DNA from: an uncultured Eubacteriales bacterium
GTDB lineage: Bacteria; Bacillota; Clostridia; Oscillospirales; UMGS1783
NCBI GenBank assembly: GCA_900555065.1
Contig: USJY01000033.1
Coordinates: 1-9,617, forward strand
Reading direction: 5' to 3'
Length of the DNA: 9,617 nucleotides
This document shows positions 6,266 through 9,617 of the stretch, one piece after another (position 1 is the stretch's first letter; every line of letters starts with the position of its first letter). The position numbers and the translations under genes are program-made. The notes under the pieces were generated by a model. That model did not search any database and had not been told where the DNA came from. It saw only the letters and a list, made by a program, of their open reading frames with translations.

Positions 6266-6294
6266 TTGAAAAAAAGGAAAAATCCGGATACAAT
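6266..6294 (+). promoter_or_regulatory. Promoter of the pgk-tpiA(-gpmI) operon
   Basis: TTGAAA (6266-6271) and TACAAT (6289-6294) each match consensus at 5 of 6 positions and are 17 bp apart. The A-rich spacer begins right after the -35 box. The predicted transcript starts about 25 bases before the pgk ATG. It diverges from the alpha-galactosidase promoter, with about 70 bp between the two -35 boxes. Confidence 0.78.
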
Positions 6295-6326
6295 AATCCT
6301 TGAAAAACAAAAGAAGAGGTGATTGT

Positions 6327-7520
6327 ATGGCACTCAATAAGAAATCGATTGAGGATATCGACGTAAAGGGCAAAAAAGTTCTCGCCCGCTGCGACTTCAA
6401 CGTGCCCCTGGACGGGGATGGCAACATCACCGACGACAAGCGGATCGTGGAATCGCTGCCCACGATCAAATATCTGCTGGGCCAGGGAGCGAAGCTTATC
6501 CTGTGCTCGCATCTGGGCCGACCCAAGGGCGAGTTCAATATGAAATACTCTTTAAAGCCGGTGGCGAAGCGCCTGTCGGAGCTTCTGGGCATGGACGTAC
6601 CCATTGCCGACGATGTGATCGGCGACAGCGCCAAAGCCCTCGCCGCAAAGCTGCAGGACGGGCAGTGCATGCTGCTTGAAAACCTGCGCTTTCACAAGGA
6701 GGAGGAGAAGAACGACGACGGATTTGCAAAAGCGCTCGCGTCTTTTGCCGAAGTGTATGTCAACGACGCGTTCGGCACCAGCCACCGCGCCCACGCCTCC
6801 ACCGCCGGCGTAACCAAATACCTGCCCGCCGTCTGCGGCTATCTGCTTCAGAAGGAGATCGACGTCATGGGCGGCGCGCTGGACAACCCCGCGCGTCCCT
6901 TTGTGGCCATCCTGGGCGGCGCGAAGGTATCGGATAAAATCGGCGTGATCAACAACCTGATCGACAAGGTCGACGCGCTTATTATCGGCGGCGGCATGGC
7001 CTATACCTTCCAGAAAGCGCTGGGCGGCAGCATCGGGAACTCCATCTGCGAGGACGACAAGCTCGACCTTGCGCTTGACATGATGAAGAAAGCCGAGAGC
7101 CGCGGCGTAAAATTCCTGCTCCCGCTCGACAATGTCGTCGGCGACGCGTTCAGCAACGACTGCAACAGCCAGACCGTGCAGGCCGGAACCATTCCCGACG
7201 GCTGGGAGGGCATGGACATCGGGCCCAAAACCATCGAACTGTTCTCTGAAAATATCAAGGGCGCGGGCACCGTGGTCTGGAACGGGCCCATGGGCGTGTT
7301 TGAATTCCCGAACTTTGCCGTGGGCACCAAGGCGATCGCAAAAGCGGTCGGCGAGTCGGGCGCCGTCTCCATCATCGGCGGCGGCGACAGCGCGGCGGCC
7401 GTGGAACAGCTCGGCTACGCCGACAAGATGACGCACATCTCCACCGGCGGCGGCGCGTCGCTCGAATTTCTCGAAGGCATTGAACTGCCCGCCATCGCCT
7501 GCCTTGCGGACAAAGACTGA
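6327..7520 (+). CDS. pgk: Phosphoglycerate kinase
   Basis: Transfers phosphate from 1,3-bisphosphoglycerate to ADP, giving 3-phosphoglycerate and ATP in cytosolic glycolysis. The 397-residue length is normal. Family motifs are intact: [11 protein letters not shown] (18-28), SHLGRPKG (61-68), [14 protein letters not shown] (116-129), [13 protein letters not shown] (146-158), [10 protein letters not shown] (195-204), WNGPMGVFE (318-326), GGGDSAAAV (351-359) and [15 protein letters not shown] (370-384). The ATG at 6327 is preferred over an in-frame ATG at 6300 because GAGGTGAT, a strong match to the 16S rRNA tail, lies just before it and [11 protein letters not shown] is a typical N-terminus. 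Arginine is mostly CGC (5 of 8). tpiA follows after 19 bp. A gap gene, often found before pgk, is absent here; an alpha-galactosidase gene diverges instead. Confidence 0.98.
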   Translation: MALNKKSIEDIDVKGKKVLARCDFNVPLDGDGNITDDKRIVESLPTIKYLLGQGAKLILCSHLGRPKGEFNMKYSLKPVAKRLSELLGMDVPIADDVIGDSAKALAAKLQDGQCMLLENLRFHKEEEKNDDGFAKALASFAEVYVNDAFGTSHRAHASTAGVTKYLPAVCGYLLQKEIDVMGGALDNPARPFVAILGGAKVSDKIGVINNLIDKVDALIIGGGMAYTFQKALGGSIGNSICEDDKLDLALDMMKKAESRGVKFLLPLDNVVGDAFSNDCNSQTVQAGTIPDGWEGMDIGPKTIELFSENIKGAGTVVWNGPMGVFEFPNFAVGTKAIAKAVGESGAVSIIGGGDSAAAVEQLGYADKMTHISTGGGASLEFLEGIELPAIACLADKD

Positions 7521-7539
7521 ACAAAGGGGAAAGGGACTT

Positions 7540-8310
7540 ATGAATAAAGCGAAACGGCGCGCCGTCATCGCCGGGAACTGGAAAATGAACAACGGCCCGA
7601 AGGCCGCGGCGGAACTGCTGACGCAGCTCAAGCCGCTTGTGGCCGGCGCGGACTGCGAAGTCGTCGTGCTCGTGCCCTTCGTCGATCTGCAGACGGCGGC
7701 GGCGCTTACAAAGGATACCAATATCAAAGTGGGCGCGCAGAACCTGCACTTTGCCGAAAGCGGCGCCTATACCGGCGAAATCTCGGCGGCCATGCTGACC
7801 GAATCGGGCGCGCAGTATGTGGTCATCGGCCACAGCGAACGCCGCCAGTACTTTGCCGAGACTGACGAGACAGTGAACCTCAAAATCAAAGCCGCCCTCG
7901 CGGCGGGGCTGACCCCCATCGTCTGCGTGGGCGAATCGCTTGACGAGCGCGAGCGCGGCGTGACGGAGAACGTCGTCTCGTCGCAGACGAAAGCGGCGCT
8001 TCAGGGGCTGAGCGAAGGCCAGGCGCGCGCCTGCATCATCGCCTACGAACCCATCTGGGCCATCGGCACCGGCCGGACGGCGACGGCCGCACAGGCCGAC
8101 GAAGTGTGCGGAATGATCCGCGGCGTCGTCGCGGGCCTGTACACGCCGGATGCGGCCGAAGCGGTCACCATCCAGTACGGCGGCTCCATGAACGCCAAGA
8201 ACGCCGCTGAGCTCCTGGCCCAGCCCGACGTGGACGGCGGCTTGATTGGCGGCGCGGCGCTGAAGACGCCTGATTTTGTGGAGATCGTGAACGCAGCGAA
8301 TCAGGAGTAA
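7540..8310 (+). CDS. tpiA: Triose-phosphate isomerase
   Basis: Interconverts dihydroxyacetone phosphate and glyceraldehyde 3-phosphate in cytosolic glycolysis. The 256-residue protein has a full set of catalytic features: AGNWKMN with N13 and K15, GHSERR with catalytic H98, AYEPIWAIGTG with catalytic E170 and the flexible lid at 171-178, YGGSM (213-217), and the phosphate-gripping GGLIGGA (233-239). The ATG at 7540 is chosen over an upstream in-frame ATG inside pgk (7480). It directly precedes the conserved N-terminus and follows a purine-rich AAAGGGGAAAGGG site. It lies 19 bp after pgk, so it is almost certainly cotranscribed. Codon choice resembles pgk (Arg 7 CGC and 2 CGG; Glu 11 GAA and 8 GAG). 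Confidence 0.98.
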   Translation: MNKAKRRAVIAGNWKMNNGPKAAAELLTQLKPLVAGADCEVVVLVPFVDLQTAAALTKDTNIKVGAQNLHFAESGAYTGEISAAMLTESGAQYVVIGHSERRQYFAETDETVNLKIKAALAAGLTPIVCVGESLDERERGVTENVVSSQTKAALQGLSEGQARACIIAYEPIWAIGTGRTATAAQADEVCGMIRGVVAGLYTPDAAEAVTIQYGGSMNAKNAAELLAQPDVDGGLIGGAALKTPDFVEIVNAANQE

Positions 8311-8323
8311 ACGCCTCTCCTGA
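8301..8323 (+). repeat. Inverted repeat across the tpiA stop codon
   Basis: TCAGGAG (8301-8307) and CTCCTGA (8317-8323) form a perfect seven-base stem whose nine-base loop contains the TAA stop. No T-run follows, so it does not look like a Rho-independent terminator. It may mark the 3' end of tpiA mRNA or weaken read-through into gpmI. Confidence 0.4.
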
Positions 8324-8510
8324 GCCGTCCCCCTGCCCGCATAGCCGGAAGGCGCGCACAAGCGTTTGCGCAGCAAACCTTGCCGCGGGACCGATTCGCC
8401 TGGTCCGGGGAAGGCTGTGCCGCGGCCCCCGGTAAAGCGAAGCTTTGTTGGGGCGCACGGCGGCGGACGGAAAACGTACCCCGCTCTGAACAATAGATTC
8501 GAGGTTTTTT
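8324..8510. repeat. Palindrome-rich spacer between tpiA and gpmI
   Basis: This spacer of about 190 bp interrupts an otherwise compact operon and holds no credible gene. It contains successive short perfect inverted repeats: GTTTGC/GCAAAC (8364-8378), GGACC/GGTCC (8388-8406), CCGGGG/CCCCGG (8405-8432) and AAAGC/GCTTT (8434-8446). Such clusters resemble intergenic palindromic elements scattered in many Clostridia genomes, but copies elsewhere cannot be checked here. No promoter for gpmI was recognised. The gpmI ribosome site GAGG lies at 8501-8504. Confidence 0.45.
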
Positions 8511-9617
8511 ATGAGTAAAACACCGACGACCCTGATCATCATGGATGGCTACGGCCTGCGTGAGCAGCAGCAGGGCAACGCCATCGCCAACGCAAAAAAA
8601 CCCCATCTGGACAAAATCTTTCAAGAGAACCCCTGCTGCCGTCTGTCCGCCTCCGGACTGGATGTGGGCCTGCCCGAGGGGCAGATGGGCAACTCGGAGG
8701 TGGGCCATACCAATATCGGCGCGGGCCGGGTGGTATTTCAGGACCTGCCCCGGATCAGCCGCGCCATTGAGGACGGGTCCTTCTTCCGGAACGAGGCCTA
8801 CCTGGAGGCAATGGACGACTGCCGGGAGCGGGGAAGCGCCCTGCATCTGATGGGCCTTTTGTCCGACGGCGGCGTCCACAGCCATAACACCCACCTGTAC
8901 GCCCTGCTGAAGATGGCCGGGGAGCGGGGACTGGAGAAGGTCTACGTCCACTGCTTCCTGGATGGACGGGATGTGCCGCCTTCTTCCGGCAAGGGCTTCG
9001 TGGAAGCACTGGCGGACAAGTGCGCCGAGCTCGGCGTGGGGAAGATCGCCACCGTTATGGGACGCTATTACGCCATGGACCGGGATAAGCGCTGGGACCG
9101 GGTACAGCGGGCTTATGACGCCATGACGCTGGGCGAGGGGATACAGAACCCCGATCCGGCGGACGCGGTACAAGCCTCCTATGACGCCGGGATTACCGAC
9201 GAGTTTGTGGAGCCGGTGGTCTGCGACAAGGCCGGCCGGGTGCGGGAGGGGGACTCGATCATCTTCCTCAACTTCCGCCCGGATCGGGCCCGGGAGATCA
9301 CCCGCTGTTTCGTGGACCCCGCCTTTACCGATGTGGAGCGGAAAAACGGAATGCCGACGGTGACCTATGTGTGCACCACCGAGTATGACGCCACGATGCC
9401 CAACGTGTCCGTGGCGTTCCCGCACCACAGGCTGGAGAATATTTTCGGGGAGTATATCGCCCGACAGGGCTATACCCAGCTGCGGATCGCCGAGACCGAG
9501 AAATATGCCCATGTGACCTTCTTCTTTAACGGCGGCGCGGAGCAGGTGTTCCCCGGGGAGGACCGCTGCCTGATCCCCTCCCCCAAGGTGGCCACATACG
9601 ATCTGCAACCCCAGATG
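8511..9617 (+). CDS. gpmI: 2,3-bisphosphoglycerate-independent phosphoglycerate mutase (3' end beyond the window)
   Basis: Converts 3-phosphoglycerate to 2-phosphoglycerate using two metal ions and a phosphoserine intermediate, without a bisphosphoglycerate cofactor. The first 369 residues are present of about 510 usual for the family; the frame stays open to the window end. Visible features are IMDGYG with metal ligand D12, MGNSEVGHTNIGAGR with nucleophile S62, SDGGVHSH with H123, FLDGRDVPP (149-157), MGRYYAMDRD with R185 and R191, NFRPDRAR (254-261) and ETEKYAHVTFFFNGG with K331. Later metal ligands lie outside. The ATG has GAGG six bases upstream. It follows pgk-tpiA on the same strand, but across a 200-bp palindrome-rich spacer. 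Codon choice differs sharply from tpiA: Arg is 16 CGG of 26, and Glu is 24 GAG of 25. That hints at a separate origin. Confidence 0.97.
   Translation, partial: MSKTPTTLIIMDGYGLREQQQGNAIANAKKPHLDKIFQENPCCRLSASGLDVGLPEGQMGNSEVGHTNIGAGRVVFQDLPRISRAIEDGSFFRNEAYLEAMDDCRERGSALHLMGLLSDGGVHSHNTHLYALLKMAGERGLEKVYVHCFLDGRDVPPSSGKGFVEALADKCAELGVGKIATVMGRYYAMDRDKRWDRVQRAYDAMTLGEGIQNPDPADAVQASYDAGITDEFVEPVVCDKAGRVREGDSIIFLNFRPDRAREITRCFVDPAFTDVERKNGMPTVTYVCTTEYDATMPNVSVAFPHHRLENIFGEYIARQGYTQLRIAETEKYAHVTFFFNGGAEQVFPGEDRCLIPSPKVATYDLQPQM

Noticed and set aside
6552..7727. Long minus-strand frame opposite pgk and tpiA
   Set aside because: It is an antisense shadow spanning two well-supported glycolytic genes and the gap between them.
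8301..8323. Rho-independent terminator after tpiA
   Set aside because: The stem overlaps the stop codon and is followed by GC-rich sequence with no T-run.

Overview
The window looks like chromosomal DNA of a GC-rich Gram-positive anaerobe, most likely in Clostridia (Oscillospiraceae/Ruminococcaceae-like). This is inferred from the strong AGGAGG-type ribosome binding sites, sigma-A-like promoters, a Ktr/Trk potassium system of Firmicutes type, a cofactor-independent phosphoglycerate mutase after pgk-tpiA, and a GH36 alpha-galactosidase typical of plant-fibre or gut bacteria. No sequence search was possible, so the taxon is an inference.

Layout from left to right. (1) 9-2152, minus strand: a potassium uptake operon, ktrB (membrane pore) then ktrA (cytosolic RCK regulator), with a promoter at 2247-2275. 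ktrB is split by an apparent single-base frameshift near 1437-1456, although all pore motifs survive in the two pieces. (2) 2300-3300: about 1 kb of GC-rich DNA with no convincing gene. Its centre is a tandem array of nine 39-bp units (2746-3096) with a higher-order duplication. (3) 3306-6197, minus strand: a small operon with promoter, GH36 alpha-galactosidase, a stand-alone discoidin-like (F5/8 type C) domain protein, and a strong intrinsic terminator. (4) 6266-9617, plus strand: lower-glycolysis genes pgk, tpiA and gpmI, the last cut by the window end, transcribed from a promoter divergent from the alpha-galactosidase promoter. About 200 bp of palindrome-rich DNA separates tpiA from gpmI, and codon choice changes sharply at gpmI.

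Working together: the alpha-galactosidase, which has no signal peptide, would release galactose from imported alpha-galactosides inside the cell. The Pgk, TpiA and GpmI enzymes carry triose phosphates towards pyruvate with ATP formation. The Ktr system would import potassium if ktrB is functional.

No clearly novel multi-gene system is visible. The items most worth a second look are the 39-bp array, the ktrB frameshift, the lone discoidin-domain protein beside the glycosidase, and the composition break at gpmI.
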